Counted from the first letter of the stretch, positions 9,685-20,136 are shown. The stretch is DNA of 64,000 nucleotides from Planctomicrobium piriforme (GCA_945860955.1 CAMATH010000003.1:48111-112110); one strand, 5' to 3'. A program made the numbers and translations. The notes: generated by a model from the letters alone, not told the origin.

Positions 9685-9765
9685 GTGTGACACTCCGTTG
9701 CGGTGGGATCTGTTGCGGCGGGATTGTAGCGGTTTCCCGCACGGTGAACGACGGCGATTCCCGTC

Positions 9766-10890
9766 TCAAACGATTTCACCGTTCGCGCCAAACGTGATGG
9801 ATTCATTCTGCCAACGCAGAGGGGAGGCCACGGGTTCATACCCCAGAATTCGCTGCGCCAGTCGCCATCCCCCCGAGGTCGCCAGATCGGGTGTCCCGAT
9901 AATCGTTGCGGGTTCGGCGTCGACCAGCCGTCTGTATCCCAGATAGCTGGTCGTCAACCGGGGATTGATTTCGACCACAGCGACACTCGCCGACGCTGCA
10001 TCCGCGAGCAGGTCGACCCCGACATACCCCTTCAATCCACCGACCGCCCGACACGCCGCGACCGCCGTCTCTTGAACGGACGCCGCCAATTCTCCCGTCA
10101 ACGGCAGAGATCCGCCGAGATACTGAAATCGTCCGTCAGAACTCAAACACTGCCGCGCCACGGGAAGCGGCTCATACCCATCGCGCTCTCCATCGCACAC
10201 CACAGCGACCGACACGGGAGTTCCCGCCAAAAATGGTTGCCAGATCGCCGACTCGAGCATTGGTTCTTGGGCCCATCGCTGCGAGAGATCACGCAATTGT
10301 CCCTCATTGGCGATCAAAAACGTACTCTGAGATCCAGCTCCAAACCGCGGCTTGACGACGATAGGGAACCTGGTGATTCCCACTGAAACCGCGTCAACGA
10401 ATCGCGTCTCGTTTGGATCCTGGCGTGCCCATTCGAATGGTCGCGTTGGGATGGTGGGAATACCGCGCTCGACGAACCGCTTGGCCAGCGCGAGTTTGTC
10501 TCCGCACAAGGCCACCGCGTCGGACCCCGGTCCCGCCAGCGGCTTTCCCAGTCCCTCCACGATTCGACAACGCGTTTCGAGGATGTCGTCAAATTCCGGC
10601 GCGATCACCCAGGTCGCGTCGGCTGCGCGCGCAAGCTTATCGAAAAGCAAACGTTCATCGGCCGTCGAATGGGCGATATGAAACTGGACACGTTCAATCG
10701 CCCGCGGCGAACCGACAAATGGCGAGCCCAGCCGGGCGTCCCAGGTCGAACCGACGGTCACCCCGGGAACCATCGCGAGATCGACCAGCAGGGCGGTCAG
10801 CATGGCCCGTCCCTCGATGGCCAGCGAGCCGGCAATCACCGGCTCGGGCCAGCCGCCACCACAGACATACTCGGAGACGAAAATCCGCAT
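9766..10890 (-). CDS. ATP-grasp ligase, MfnD-like
   Basis: This 374-residue protein begins MRIFVSEYVCGGGW. Its ATP-grasp core spans roughly residues 95-310: RFPIVVKPRFGAGSQ is the nucleotide-binding loop, and VEINPRLTTSYLGYR carries the metal-binding Glu and Asn. ATP-grasp enzymes join a carboxylate to an amine or thiol through an acyl phosphate. The N-terminal motif recalls tyramine-glutamate ligase (MfnD) and related proteins tied to methanofuran/tetrahydromethanopterin cofactors, which planctomycetes often possess. That specific role is an inference, since no other C1-cofactor gene is nearby. The 6-bp gap to the ChdC-like gene upstream suggests one transcript. Confidence 0.72.
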   Translation of the reverse strand: MRIFVSEYVCGGGWPEPVIAGSLAIEGRAMLTALLVDLAMVPGVTVGSTWDARLGSPFVGSPRAIERVQFHIAHSTADERLLFDKLARAADATWVIAPEFDDILETRCRIVEGLGKPLAGPGSDAVALCGDKLALAKRFVERGIPTIPTRPFEWARQDPNETRFVDAVSVGITRFPIVVKPRFGAGSQSTFLIANEGQLRDLSQRWAQEPMLESAIWQPFLAGTPVSVAVVCDGERDGYEPLPVARQCLSSDGRFQYLGGSLPLTGELAASVQETAVAACRAVGGLKGYVGVDLLADAASASVAVVEINPRLTTSYLGYRRLVDAEPATIIGTPDLATSGGWRLAQRILGYEPVASPLRWQNESITFGANGEIV

Positions 10891-10896
10891 CTGGAA

Positions 10897-11754
10897 CTAC
10901 GACGTGATCTGCACCTGCTTGAGCGCCGCTTCGGGGGACATGATGTAACTCAAGTAGAACGGCCCGAAGGCTCCGTAGTTCGCCGATGCTTCGTCAAACC
11001 GCATCGTGTAAACGATTTCCTTGATGAAGGCCGGCTCCTTACCCCACAGGGTGACGCCCCATTCCCAGTCGTCCAATCCGGTCGACGCCGTAATCACCTG
11101 CATCACCCGGCCGCCGAATTTCATTCCGCTCTTTCCATGCTCGGTCATCATCTCCATCCGGTGACTGAATGGAATGGTGTACCAGTTCGCGTGAGGATCG
11201 CGAATCTTGTTCATGGGATAAAAGCAGACAATCGGCCATTCGGGAAAATCCGGAAACAACCGCTGTTTGCGCATCGCCACTTCGCGATCTTCGTACATCT
11301 TCAGCTTGACGCCAAACGCCGGGCTGGCGGGGTCGGTCCCTTCCGCCTTGAGCCGTTCGCCATACTGTTCGACCGTCGGAACGTATTCCGAGACTTCGGT
11401 GATCGAAACATACGAGTAGACCAGTTCGAGCGCGACTCCCAACGCCGAGGTGCGGATCGAGTGCCGCAGGCTGTCGAGAACTAGGGGATTTTCGTCCATC
11501 GCCAGAATTGCCAACTCCGCCTTATGGCCGACGACCACAGAGGTCAGCAGCCGAATGGGGGCACCGGTCCGTTTCGGATCCAGGATCTGGCACAACTGCT
11601 GCGCCCCGGCGGCGCGATCGGCCGGGCTCAGCCAATTGAGCGCCGACTGATTGATGCGATAGTACAGGTGCAGGCAGTGCCATCCCCCCTTCATTAGAAC
11701 GGTGGGTTCCGAAGCGGCAGCGGGGGGATGTGAGGGTCGGGCGGGAGCATTCAC
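10897..11754 (-). CDS. Chlorite-dismutase-family heme protein, coproheme decarboxylase-like (ChdC/HemQ)
   Basis: This 285-residue protein belongs to the chlorite dismutase family and most resembles coproheme decarboxylase, the last step of heme synthesis in the coproporphyrin route. Motif YPMNK (Tyr179, Lys183) matches the reactive tyrosine and lysine of ChdC. The MTEHG motif holds the proximal heme ligand His206. GLDDWEWGVTLWG and the RFDEAS motif further mark the family. The start is uncertain: GTG at 11754 (MNAPARPS) is chosen, an ATG at 11694 would give 266 residues, and the frame stays open to 11949. No other heme gene is adjacent. Confidence 0.88.
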   Translation of the reverse strand: MNAPARPSHPPAAASEPTVLMKGGWHCLHLYYRINQSALNWLSPADRAAGAQQLCQILDPKRTGAPIRLLTSVVVGHKAELAILAMDENPLVLDSLRHSIRTSALGVALELVYSYVSITEVSEYVPTVEQYGERLKAEGTDPASPAFGVKLKMYEDREVAMRKQRLFPDFPEWPIVCFYPMNKIRDPHANWYTIPFSHRMEMMTEHGKSGMKFGGRVMQVITASTGLDDWEWGVTLWGKEPAFIKEIVYTMRFDEASANYGAFGPFYLSYIMSPEAALKQVQITS

Positions 11755-12078
11755 GAGGGGACGAGTCCTGAAAGTAGAGCGATGATCGGAAGGAGATTTT
11801 CGGGTGACGATTCCACGCGAGATTTCAGCCTCCAAACCGCAGTATAACGGACAGGATCGACAGGGGAAGGATCGGTATGCTCCACGCGTCCAAGAACGAA
11901 CTGCGGGACGCAGGGGCCAGACGCCGCCCCGCTCGCCTGAGGGCGTCAATGGTCGCCCAGCCTGCGCCGCTTATCAGCGCCCCCCTCTGTCTGGTAATAT
12001 ACAGCGGTTCCTCCCTGCCTGCGGCCTTGCTGGACCGTGCGCCCGGAGCCGATTCTTCCTGTCTGAAAGCGTGTTGAG
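11755..12078. other. Intergenic region between divergent genes
   Basis: This stretch separates the ChdC-like gene (minus) from the giant exported protein gene (plus) and presumably holds both promoters. The only promoter-like pair I see on the plus strand is weak: TTATCA at 11971 and TAATAT at 11995 with an 18-bp spacer, four of six matches each. No RNA gene or coding signal was recognised. Confidence 0.4.
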
Positions 12079-15000
12079 ATGCCTGTTCGTTTCTGGTTGC
12101 TGGTCGGCCTGCTGGCCGCGTTGTCGTTTGAACAACCAGCGGCCGCCCAACCTCCCGCGCCGGCGAACCCAGCCAAACCCTCGCCCCCCCGCCGGATCTA
12201 CGTTCCCTTCGACGAACTCGACACAATCGTCGGGGGCGACGCGGTTGGCGTGTTGATTCCCAAAGCGGACTACGACGCGCTGGTCGAACGAGCCCAGGGG
12301 AAGCAACCCGACGGCACCCCCGCTATCGTCGGCACCTCGGCGGCCTATCAGGTCCAGATCGTCAACGAACAGCTTGTCGTCGACGCCCAGCTTGAATTCA
12401 CACAATCACAACCGGGTCCGTCGGTCTGGGATCTCCCCTTCAAGAACCTCGCTGTCGAGTCGGCGCAGCTCGACGACGCCCCGGCGGCCGTCGCCCGGGC
12501 TCCCGGCGCGGGGCGCGAACTGATGTTGTTTTCGAGCGGCACCGGCCGACATACGCTCAAACTCACGCTCTCCACTCCGCTGGCTGTCGTGGGGAGTGAT
12601 CAGCTCGCGTCGCTGGGAATTCCCGCGCTCCCCACCGGGACCGCCGATTTGGAGATTCCCGCCGGCAAGTTCCTGCAATGGGGTGACGCCACTCTCGAAC
12701 GCCCCGCGCCAATCGACCAGCCGGCCAAATACACGCTCGCCGTCGGTGGTCGCAAAGAGCTGTCGCTACGGATCACCGATCGACGCGCCGACCAGTCGGC
12801 GCAATCTCTGGTCTTCGCTGCCTCGGCGATTGGGCTGCATGTCGCCCCGGAAGAACAGACCTGGCGCGCGGTGACGGCACTCAATGTGTTCGGCCAGCCG
12901 ATCGACGCCCTCACCGTGCAGGTTCCGTCCACGCTGCAAATCGTCTCGGTGGAATCGATTGGACTCGACCGCTGGGAAATCGTCGAGGAACAAGGAGTCA
13001 GCACGCTCCGGCTCACCTGGCGGCAGCCGTTCAACGAGAGTCGTACGATTGTCTTTCAGGGAATCAGCGGAAGTGTGTTGGGGCAACAATGGAGCGTTCC
13101 CCGGCTGCAGATCCTCAAGGCAGCGGCACATCAGGTGGGGGTGCTGGTGCAGTCACAAGCCGGCTTGAGGCTGAAGATGGTCGAGGCGGCGGCGGTGCGA
13201 CGGGTTGGAGCGGGGGAGGCGGCGGCCGCCGGTCTGCCCAGCACCCCCGACATGACCATTCAGGTCGCCGAAACCCAACAGTTGCATTACGCCGCCTGGC
13301 GCGACGATTTCACACTGGTGTTTGTCACTCAGCCCAGGTCGCGAGAGCTGTGGTCGACCATCACGACCAGTGTGGCGGTGGGGGTGCCCGAATTGCGACT
13401 GGAATCTTCGATACGTGTGCAACCCAAGCACGGGGCGCTGTTCGATTTCGACTTGGCGCTGCCCGCCGACTGGATCGCGCAGGAATTGCTCGTGAACGAC
13501 AAACCGACCGAGTGGCGTTTGTTACCCTCCGAGCCGGGAAGCAACCTGATGCGGGTCATGTTCGATCCCGCGATCCCTTCGGGAGGATCGGTCAATTTGA
13601 GGTTGACGGCCGCTCACACGCCGGGTGAAAACTGGCCTCCCGAAACGACGCCGTTGCTGATCGCCCTGCCCGAAGTTCAGCTTCCCGCGTCGACCGCGAC
13701 CGTGGGGCGCTACACGGTGGTCTCGGGCAGTGACCTGGAGGTGACTGCACAGGAATTGACGAACCTCGACCCGGTTCCGCTGAATACCGCCGAGTCGGCC
13801 GGGTCGGCTGGGACGACGCTTGCCTGGGAACATCAGGACGCCCGTTACTCGGGACAACTGAAAATCGCGCGGCGGCCTGTGCGGTTGTTCGCCCGCACGC
13901 TGGCGTTTCATCGACTGGGGCGCGAGACGGTATCGACGCGGTGGGAATTGCAGCTTGTGGCGCAAGGGGGAGGGGCTCGCCGGGTGCAGATCGCGCTTCC
14001 AGAGAAGTCGGGGGGGGACTTGCAGTTTCAACTGCTGTTGGCGGACGGACGGAACGCGTCGAACGGACTGGCGATCACCGAACAGTCGGCCGCCACGCCG
14101 GCCAACGGAGAACGGGTCTGGACGATCAGTTTTTCGCAACGGGTACTAGGAACCGTTCATCTGGGGGTCGATCTGGAGCAAGCCCGACCCAGTGAGTCAG
14201 ACGAGATCGCGCTACCGGGATTTCGCGTGTTGAATTCGGAGCGTCAGTTTGGACAGGTCGCGGTCGAGGCGGCCCCCGATCAGCGGCTGGAAGTCATCGC
14301 TCGGGACGAAAATGGACAGCCATTGCGGGAGATCGACGCGGCGGACCTGCCCCATCCTGACGGATACACCCCCGCGGAACGAGTCGTCGCGGCGTTTGAG
14401 ATGCTTCGGCCAGGAGAGCGGTTGCGGGTGCGTGAGGAACGATATTCTCCCGGAAGTGTCCCAACTGCGATCTGCGAAAAACTACGGATGACCAGCGTGC
14501 TGGGATCGACGGGCGAGTTGCAGCACCGCGCCGAGTTTGTGTTGCGCGCGGTGGGGGTGCAGAGTCTGCTGGTGCAGCCGCCGGGGGAGGCGGAATTGTG
14601 GGCGACGTTGGTGGATGGCCAGCCGCTGGAAGTCCGGCGGGATCAAGCCCGCCCCAGTGAGGCGGCGACGTACTTCGTGCCATTGCCCGCGGTCGACCCA
14701 CCCGATCGACCGCGCGCGATTCGACTCTACTATCGAACCCACCGTGCGCAAGCGGGAGGTGTGCGATCGCTGTATGAACTTCCCCCGAGAATCAGTGTGT
14801 TGACCGGCGCGGGGGAGAAGCTCGCGGTCGACATTCTCGAACGGGACTGGGAACTGCATCACCCCGCGAATTCGAACATCATTCGTAGCAAGGGGAACTT
14901 CGAACCGGACCACCCACTGACCCGCAACAGCATTCTCGGCAGCGTTCAGCGTGATGTGTTCCGTTGGAACTCAAGCCACCTTATCACGCGGCTGGTGATT

Positions 15001-18000
15001 CTCGCGGTGATTTTTGTGGGTGTCACAAGTTTCTCGGCGCTGTTGCGAATCCGCGTGGAGAATCCGTGGAAGGTCTTCGCAGTGATCGGGGGAGTGATGT
15101 TGGCCGGGTTCTTCCTGATGATCATTATCGTCTCCAATTTATCGCGGACGATGTTCACACATATCGGCTCTGAAATGGCACCCAAAAACGCGGCACCTCC
15201 TACCGGAATGACGGCGCAATCGACCTTGGAATTCCGCGACGAGTCTGGTGTTGCGGAGACGACCAGGTCTAAGGACATGGCCCCCGGGAGAACTCCGGTC
15301 GGGCCGACGGTTGCTGGTGCGAAGGGAGGCGGCATGATGCCGGGAGCGACCGCTAGCCCGGTTCCACTGCCCGTCCAACCCCCCGGGATGGCACCCCGAG
15401 AGGCGGACATGGAGTTCGATCTCCCCAAACTCGACGCGAGCGAGATGCCCGCTGATCCGAATCAGGCACCGCTTCCCGATCCCGCCGACGCGGCGATGCC
15501 GGAACCGGCCGCCAAGCCGGGGAACGACCCGTTCAACCCCGCGGTCCCGCAGGTCGCCGACCCCTTTGGGCCGGCTCAAAGGCCCGCCTTGTCCTCGAAA
15601 GCGTCCAAAGGCCGACTCTCGTTGTCGATCGATCTGCAGATTCCTCCAGAGTCTGCCAGCACCCGACTGCGATACGCGGGTGTGTCGGCGGGGCCGCAGG
15701 AACCCTCTTTGGAACTGGAAGTGGTCGACGAACGCGAGGCGCAATCGGGGTTGCTCGCCTGGCTGGTGGGAATGGTGGTGCTGTTTTGGATGCTCCGCCG
15801 CGCCTCGTGGCCGCTCCGAACGGTGATCGGCATCATCGCCCTCGCGCTCCCCTGGGCGCTGCTCCCCGTGATGCGGCTCGATTTCCTTCCGGTGCTGGAC
15901 GGAATTTTTCTGGGGGCGTGTTGTGGCTGGTTGTTGTGGGGAGTCGTCGAACTGGTCGGCGTCCTGCAAAGTCGCACGCTCTTTGCTCGCGGGTCGGCGC
16001 GGGTTGGAATTCTGGGACTGGGACTGGGACTGGGACTGACTCTGGTCACCTCGTCTCAACTGGTCGCGCAAGAGACCCCGCCACCAACCACCCTGTTGCC
16101 CGAAAACACCATCGTGTTGCCGTACGACCCGGCCGAGGGGGCGGGTGGGGCGGACCAGGTGTTTGTTCCCTGGAATCAGTACCTGCGGCTGAAACAGCCT
16201 GACGGCGTGGGAGGAATTCCCGCGGGGGGCGCGAATCCCACCATCGCCGCGGCCCGGTACACCGTGCGACTTCGTCCCGCCGTCGCCGGCCGGTCGTCTG
16301 TCGCCAGCGTCACCGCGCAATTGACCATTCACTCCCGCGACGATCGCCAGGCGTCGGTCCCCTTGCCATTCCGTGGTGTCTCTCCCACCAGCGCGGAACT
16401 CGATGGCAAATCGGCACCGCTCGTTTCTCCCGAGGCGGCGGACGGTGCGCTGCACGTTCTGATCGACGCTCCTGGCCGACACGATTTGATCATCGAGTTT
16501 GACATTCCCATTGAAGCAAACGGACCGACCGGAAATCTCACACTACCGTTGACCGATTCCGCCACCGGTTGGGTGCGGTTTGTGTTGCCAGCAGCGGAGA
16601 CCTCGCTGCGGGTGTCTGGAGCGGCTCGCGGATTTCGTAGAACGACAGTCGACAATGAACCGACCGCGTTGATTCCTCTGGAAAACCCAGGAGCGGTGAC
16701 ATTGGCCTGGGGATTGGGACGAGCCCGCGAAGCCGGGCAGGATGTCGTTCACACGCAGACCACCGCGGCACTGTCGCTCTCGGATTCCGGTGTTCGGTTT
16801 ACCGCCCACTACGCGGTCGACGTTCGAAAAGGTGCAGTGACCGAGGTGGCGTTCCGCGTCCCCGAGGGCTGGCTCGTGCGGCAGATCGCCGGCGTCGACC
16901 TCGCGGGTTGGGAACTGGCCGATGCGGGGGACACCCAGCGTTTGCAAACGCGGCTGAAGCGGTCGGTCACCGATACGACCGCGCTGACGGTTGACCTGTT
17001 CCGTCCGCAGGTGATAGGCGAAGAGACGGCGACCATTGCCGTACCAGACTTTGCCCCCCTGGCGGCGGTTCGCGAGACCGGGTTGATTGGTGTCTTCGTG
17101 GGGGACCAGTTCGCGATTTCGTCCGGGGCCGCAGCCGGTGTTTCCCAGGAACAGGTCGCGCTATTTCCCGCACCCAATAGTGATGTGGGACGACTGCTTG
17201 CGCCGACCGTCGATTCCCGACCGGTGCGGGTCTACCGCTATGCCTCGCGCCCCATGGAATTGCAGTTTCTGGCGGCACGGCAGCGACCGGTCTCTCGGGG
17301 TGTCGCCGAACATGCATTGCTGATCGCTCCCCGGAGACTGACGGTCTCTTCTCGTTTCGCACTGCAACTGGCCGGCGCGCCTCGATCGGAAATCTCGTTC
17401 CAGCTCCCGGAAGGATTTCTGTTGTTCGATGTCCATTGCGACGAAGTGGGGGACTTCTGGGTGACGGGAGCCGAGGAAGGGGGCGCCGGGGTGCTGCATC
17501 TGGAATTGCTCGCCCCGAAAACCGGGGCCTTGGAATTAACCGTCGACGGTATGGTGCAGCGGCTGCCGGACGATCCGGTTGCGATTCTCGTTCCGCCCGC
17601 GCCGAACGACATTGGCGAACTCCGTTCCACCGCGGCGCTGTGGGTCGACCCGGCGTTCACCGCGCGGGTGGAGGACAGCACGGGCTGGAAGTCGGCCGAT
17701 CCCAGCGCCCTGCCCGCGACTCTCCCCCGACTCAAAACCGAACCGGCTCGATTCGCGTTCACGTCGACGCTGCCCGGCACACAGCCCATGGCGCTGTTGC
17801 TGGACCCCGCCGAGGTGCGGGTTTCGACCGACAGTCTGTCGCAGATTCTGGTCCGCGACACCGCCGTGGATTATATGCTGTACTTGCGATGGAACATCAC
17901 AGCGGCCGCCGCCCGGCGTGTCGCGTTCACCGTTCCCGAGTGGATCGCCGACCGGCTGGAATTGACGCCCGCGCAGGCCACCGTCCGCATTCGCCAGACC

Positions 18001-20136
18001 AGCTCGGAAACCGTTCCCGGAAATCGTCGGCGGTTCCAGATTGAACTGGAAGAACCGCAATCGACCGAGTTGGTATTCACCGGTGTCGCGTCATTCGCCA
18101 TTCCCGAATCGGGAAGGTTGTCGGCACCGCTGGTGACTTTCGAGCAGCCGATTGAGACGGAAGGAGTTCGCCAGTATCGCCCGGTCGATACCCATCGTGG
18201 CTTCGTGGTCCTGGTCAACCAGAGTTGGCAGCGGGCACAGGGACAGGGAGTGGAGGCACTCGAGACAGTTTCCGCCGACGATCTGCCGATCCGACTTCCG
18301 GACGAATTGCGTCGGCAGGCAACCGGATTGTGGCGGGTGCGCGATTCCCGGGCTGATGTCGCCTGGCAACTTGAGTCGGCGGCGACCGTGCGGGCGCTCG
18401 GGGCGGCGGTGAATTACGCCGGCCTGACCCAGGTTCTCACTCCCGATGGCTCGTGGCGGATGATCGCCGAATATCGAGTGATCAATCGCGCCCGACAGTA
18501 CCTGCCTCTCAGAATTCCCGCTGGCGCGCGGATTTTGTCGGTCTTCGTTGACGGACGTCCTGATCGCCCGATTGATCCCACACGGGAGGGAAATGCCAAT
18601 GTGGTATTGATTCCGCTGCCCCGGACGGCGGCGGGGGATCTGGCGAGTACGATTCAGGTGGTCATGCAGGGACGGCTGCCGCGGGCGTTACCGCGGGGAG
18701 TGCAGTTCACCCACACCACCATCGATCTTCCCGCTCCCCAGGTGGTCTCGGCCGAAGAGGATCCGCAGCATGGCTTGCCCGTCGCCGCCACGGAATGGAA
18801 TGTCTACGTTTCCGATCGCCTGCATGTGAAGCGGATCGATGACCCCGACCGGACCAATGTCGCCGAGACTGCCGCCGGACTGGACAAGGGGATCGCGGCG
18901 TATCAGGAATGGCTGGAGTTGTATCGGTTGCTGGGGGATCCGACGCTGAACGACGCCGCCTTGACGCGATGTACTGACAATCTGAACCTGCTCGATGCGC
19001 AGTTGACGAACTATTACAACGAGGGAATGCGGCAAAGCGCGACCGCAAACCCGCGGGTCGCGGAGCAACAGCGAGAGTTGGCGGAATTGCGACAACGGGT
19101 GGCGGAAGCGAAACAGCGTTTGCCCGAAACGCTGCGCTCGATGTCGTTAAAAAACCAGTTGAGCAATGTCACGGTGCAGCGCGAGCTGGTCGCGGCGAAT
19201 TCCGCTCCGCAATCGGCGACCCCCGTCTCGGGTGACCAACTCATCGGGCGGTTCGGCGAATCCAAGCCGGCAGCGGTGAAGAGCAGGGAAAGCGCACCCG
19301 GGAAGAGGCAACGGGGTGGGCGAGCCCAGTTGAACTCGCAACTCGAAGAACAGACAATCCTGGACTCGTCTCGCCGAGGGGGAAAGCAAGTGCTGATGGA
19401 TGGGAAAAAGGCCGCCAAAAACAGCACGCAGGAATCCGGGCAACTGCTGAACGACCCCGTCTTTGAGGGCAGAGTCGGCCAGCAGCAGGTCGAGGAGCTG
19501 GAGCAGGGGATAGGGCGGCAGTCGAATCCGCAGAAGCGACAAAATCGGGGACAGAATGCCCTGCAAGGCCCCATGGGAGGCCAAGCTACCGGAATGATGG
19601 GTGGCGGCGGTGGAGCCGCCTCCGGAATGATGGGTGGCCCTGGTGGAATGATGGGGGCCCCCGGTGGCGGTCCCGCCCCGGCCTTCCAGGGCCAGGGGGG
19701 CGAACTCGCGGCCGGTGGACTGGTTCTGGATGGACAGGGAAACAATGGCCAGGAATTCGTCGGCGGTGTGAATGTCCGGGCTCCGACCGGGCTCTCGTTG
19801 AAGGTCGACATTCCCAAAGAATCGCAACGGCTAACATTCACCAAGTCGGGGGGACAACCGCGGCTCGCGCTGGGATTGCGGCCGCAGGATTCGATGGATG
19901 CCGGTTGGGGCCTGCTCTGGGCGTTCGGCTGGCTGGCGGTCGCCGGTCTGGTGACGGCCGTGCTGGTGCGCACCACGTGGCGACCCGCGTTGATCCGCCT
20001 CGCGCCGTGGCTGGCGATTGTCGCGGGGGGATTCTGGTTCCTGTTTGTCCCCGAGGATCTGATTGGACTGGCCCTGTTTGTCGTCGGACTGTGCATCGTC
20101 GTCTGGCGACGTCATCGGTTGAGCCAGCCTGCCTGA
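12079..20136 (+). CDS. Giant exported membrane protein, 2685 residues, two homologous halves
   Basis: I do not recognise a named family. The protein starts with a signal peptide (about 1-24, ending AAAQ). Half 1 (about 40-960) is a beta-rich extracytoplasmic region, followed by membrane helices near 967-1024 and 1223-1297. Near 1308-1329 comes a second signal-peptide-like segment with alternating Gly-Leu that ends LVAQE. Half 2 (about 1335-2400) repeats the beta-rich architecture; both halves open with an IV-P-D-x-G type motif and share a VPLPF or DLPFK motif, then a GRHDL or GRHTL motif. A charged coiled region (about 2260-2330), a Gly/Met-rich linker (about 2494-2538) and C-terminal membrane helices (about 2608-2675) follow. 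A surface or envelope scaffold role is an inference. Confidence 0.85.
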   Translation: MPVRFWLLVGLLAALSFEQPAAAQPPAPANPAKPSPPRRIYVPFDELDTIVGGDAVGVLIPKADYDALVERAQGKQPDGTPAIVGTSAAYQVQIVNEQLVVDAQLEFTQSQPGPSVWDLPFKNLAVESAQLDDAPAAVARAPGAGRELMLFSSGTGRHTLKLTLSTPLAVVGSDQLASLGIPALPTGTADLEIPAGKFLQWGDATLERPAPIDQPAKYTLAVGGRKELSLRITDRRADQSAQSLVFAASAIGLHVAPEEQTWRAVTALNVFGQPIDALTVQVPSTLQIVSVESIGLDRWEIVEEQGVSTLRLTWRQPFNESRTIVFQGISGSVLGQQWSVPRLQILKAAAHQVGVLVQSQAGLRLKMVEAAAVRRVGAGEAAAAGLPSTPDMTIQVAETQQLHYAAWRDDFTLVFVTQPRSRELWSTITTSVAVGVPELRLESSIRVQPKHGALFDFDLALPADWIAQELLVNDKPTEWRLLPSEPGSNLMRVMFDPAIPSGGSVNLRLTAAHTPGENWPPETTPLLIALPEVQLPASTATVGRYTVVSGSDLEVTAQELTNLDPVPLNTAESAGSAGTTLAWEHQDARYSGQLKIARRPVRLFARTLAFHRLGRETVSTRWELQLVAQGGGARRVQIALPEKSGGDLQFQLLLADGRNASNGLAITEQSAATPANGERVWTISFSQRVLGTVHLGVDLEQARPSESDEIALPGFRVLNSERQFGQVAVEAAPDQRLEVIARDENGQPLREIDAADLPHPDGYTPAERVVAAFEMLRPGERLRVREERYSPGSVPTAICEKLRMTSVLGSTGELQHRAEFVLRAVGVQSLLVQPPGEAELWATLVDGQPLEVRRDQARPSEAATYFVPLPAVDPPDRPRAIRLYYRTHRAQAGGVRSLYELPPRISVLTGAGEKLAVDILERDWELHHPANSNIIRSKGNFEPDHPLTRNSILGSVQRDVFRWNSSHLITRLVILAVIFVGVTSFSALLRIRVENPWKVFAVIGGVMLAGFFLMIIIVSNLSRTMFTHIGSEMAPKNAAPPTGMTAQSTLEFRDESGVAETTRSKDMAPGRTPVGPTVAGAKGGGMMPGATASPVPLPVQPPGMAPREADMEFDLPKLDASEMPADPNQAPLPDPADAAMPEPAAKPGNDPFNPAVPQVADPFGPAQRPALSSKASKGRLSLSIDLQIPPESASTRLRYAGVSAGPQEPSLELEVVDEREAQSGLLAWLVGMVVLFWMLRRASWPLRTVIGIIALALPWALLPVMRLDFLPVLDGIFLGACCGWLLWGVVELVGVLQSRTLFARGSARVGILGLGLGLGLTLVTSSQLVAQETPPPTTLLPENTIVLPYDPAEGAGGADQVFVPWNQYLRLKQPDGVGGIPAGGANPTIAAARYTVRLRPAVAGRSSVASVTAQLTIHSRDDRQASVPLPFRGVSPTSAELDGKSAPLVSPEAADGALHVLIDAPGRHDLIIEFDIPIEANGPTGNLTLPLTDSATGWVRFVLPAAETSLRVSGAARGFRRTTVDNEPTALIPLENPGAVTLAWGLGRAREAGQDVVHTQTTAALSLSDSGVRFTAHYAVDVRKGAVTEVAFRVPEGWLVRQIAGVDLAGWELADAGDTQRLQTRLKRSVTDTTALTVDLFRPQVIGEETATIAVPDFAPLAAVRETGLIGVFVGDQFAISSGAAAGVSQEQVALFPAPNSDVGRLLAPTVDSRPVRVYRYASRPMELQFLAARQRPVSRGVAEHALLIAPRRLTVSSRFALQLAGAPRSEISFQLPEGFLLFDVHCDEVGDFWVTGAEEGGAGVLHLELLAPKTGALELTVDGMVQRLPDDPVAILVPPAPNDIGELRSTAALWVDPAFTARVEDSTGWKSADPSALPATLPRLKTEPARFAFTSTLPGTQPMALLLDPAEVRVSTDSLSQILVRDTAVDYMLYLRWNITAAAARRVAFTVPEWIADRLELTPAQATVRIRQTSSETVPGNRRRFQIELEEPQSTELVFTGVASFAIPESGRLSAPLVTFEQPIETEGVRQYRPVDTHRGFVVLVNQSWQRAQGQGVEALETVSADDLPIRLPDELRRQATGLWRVRDSRADVAWQLESAATVRALGAAVNYAGLTQVLTPDGSWRMIAEYRVINRARQYLPLRIPAGARILSVFVDGRPDRPIDPTREGNANVVLIPLPRTAAGDLASTIQVVMQGRLPRALPRGVQFTHTTIDLPAPQVVSAEEDPQHGLPVAATEWNVYVSDRLHVKRIDDPDRTNVAETAAGLDKGIAAYQEWLELYRLLGDPTLNDAALTRCTDNLNLLDAQLTNYYNEGMRQSATANPRVAEQQRELAELRQRVAEAKQRLPETLRSMSLKNQLSNVTVQRELVAANSAPQSATPVSGDQLIGRFGESKPAAVKSRESAPGKRQRGGRAQLNSQLEEQTILDSSRRGGKQVLMDGKKAAKNSTQESGQLLNDPVFEGRVGQQQVEELEQGIGRQSNPQKRQNRGQNALQGPMGGQATGMMGGGGGAASGMMGGPGGMMGAPGGGPAPAFQGQGGELAAGGLVLDGQGNNGQEFVGGVNVRAPTGLSLKVDIPKESQRLTFTKSGGQPRLALGLRPQDSMDAGWGLLWAFGWLAVAGLVTAVLVRTTWRPALIRLAPWLAIVAGGFWFLFVPEDLIGLALFVVGLCIVVWRRHRLSQPA

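Noticed and set aside
15139..16482. 447-codon antisense frame inside the giant protein gene
   Set aside because: No start site or motif is present. The sense frame continues unbroken with membrane helices and homology between halves.
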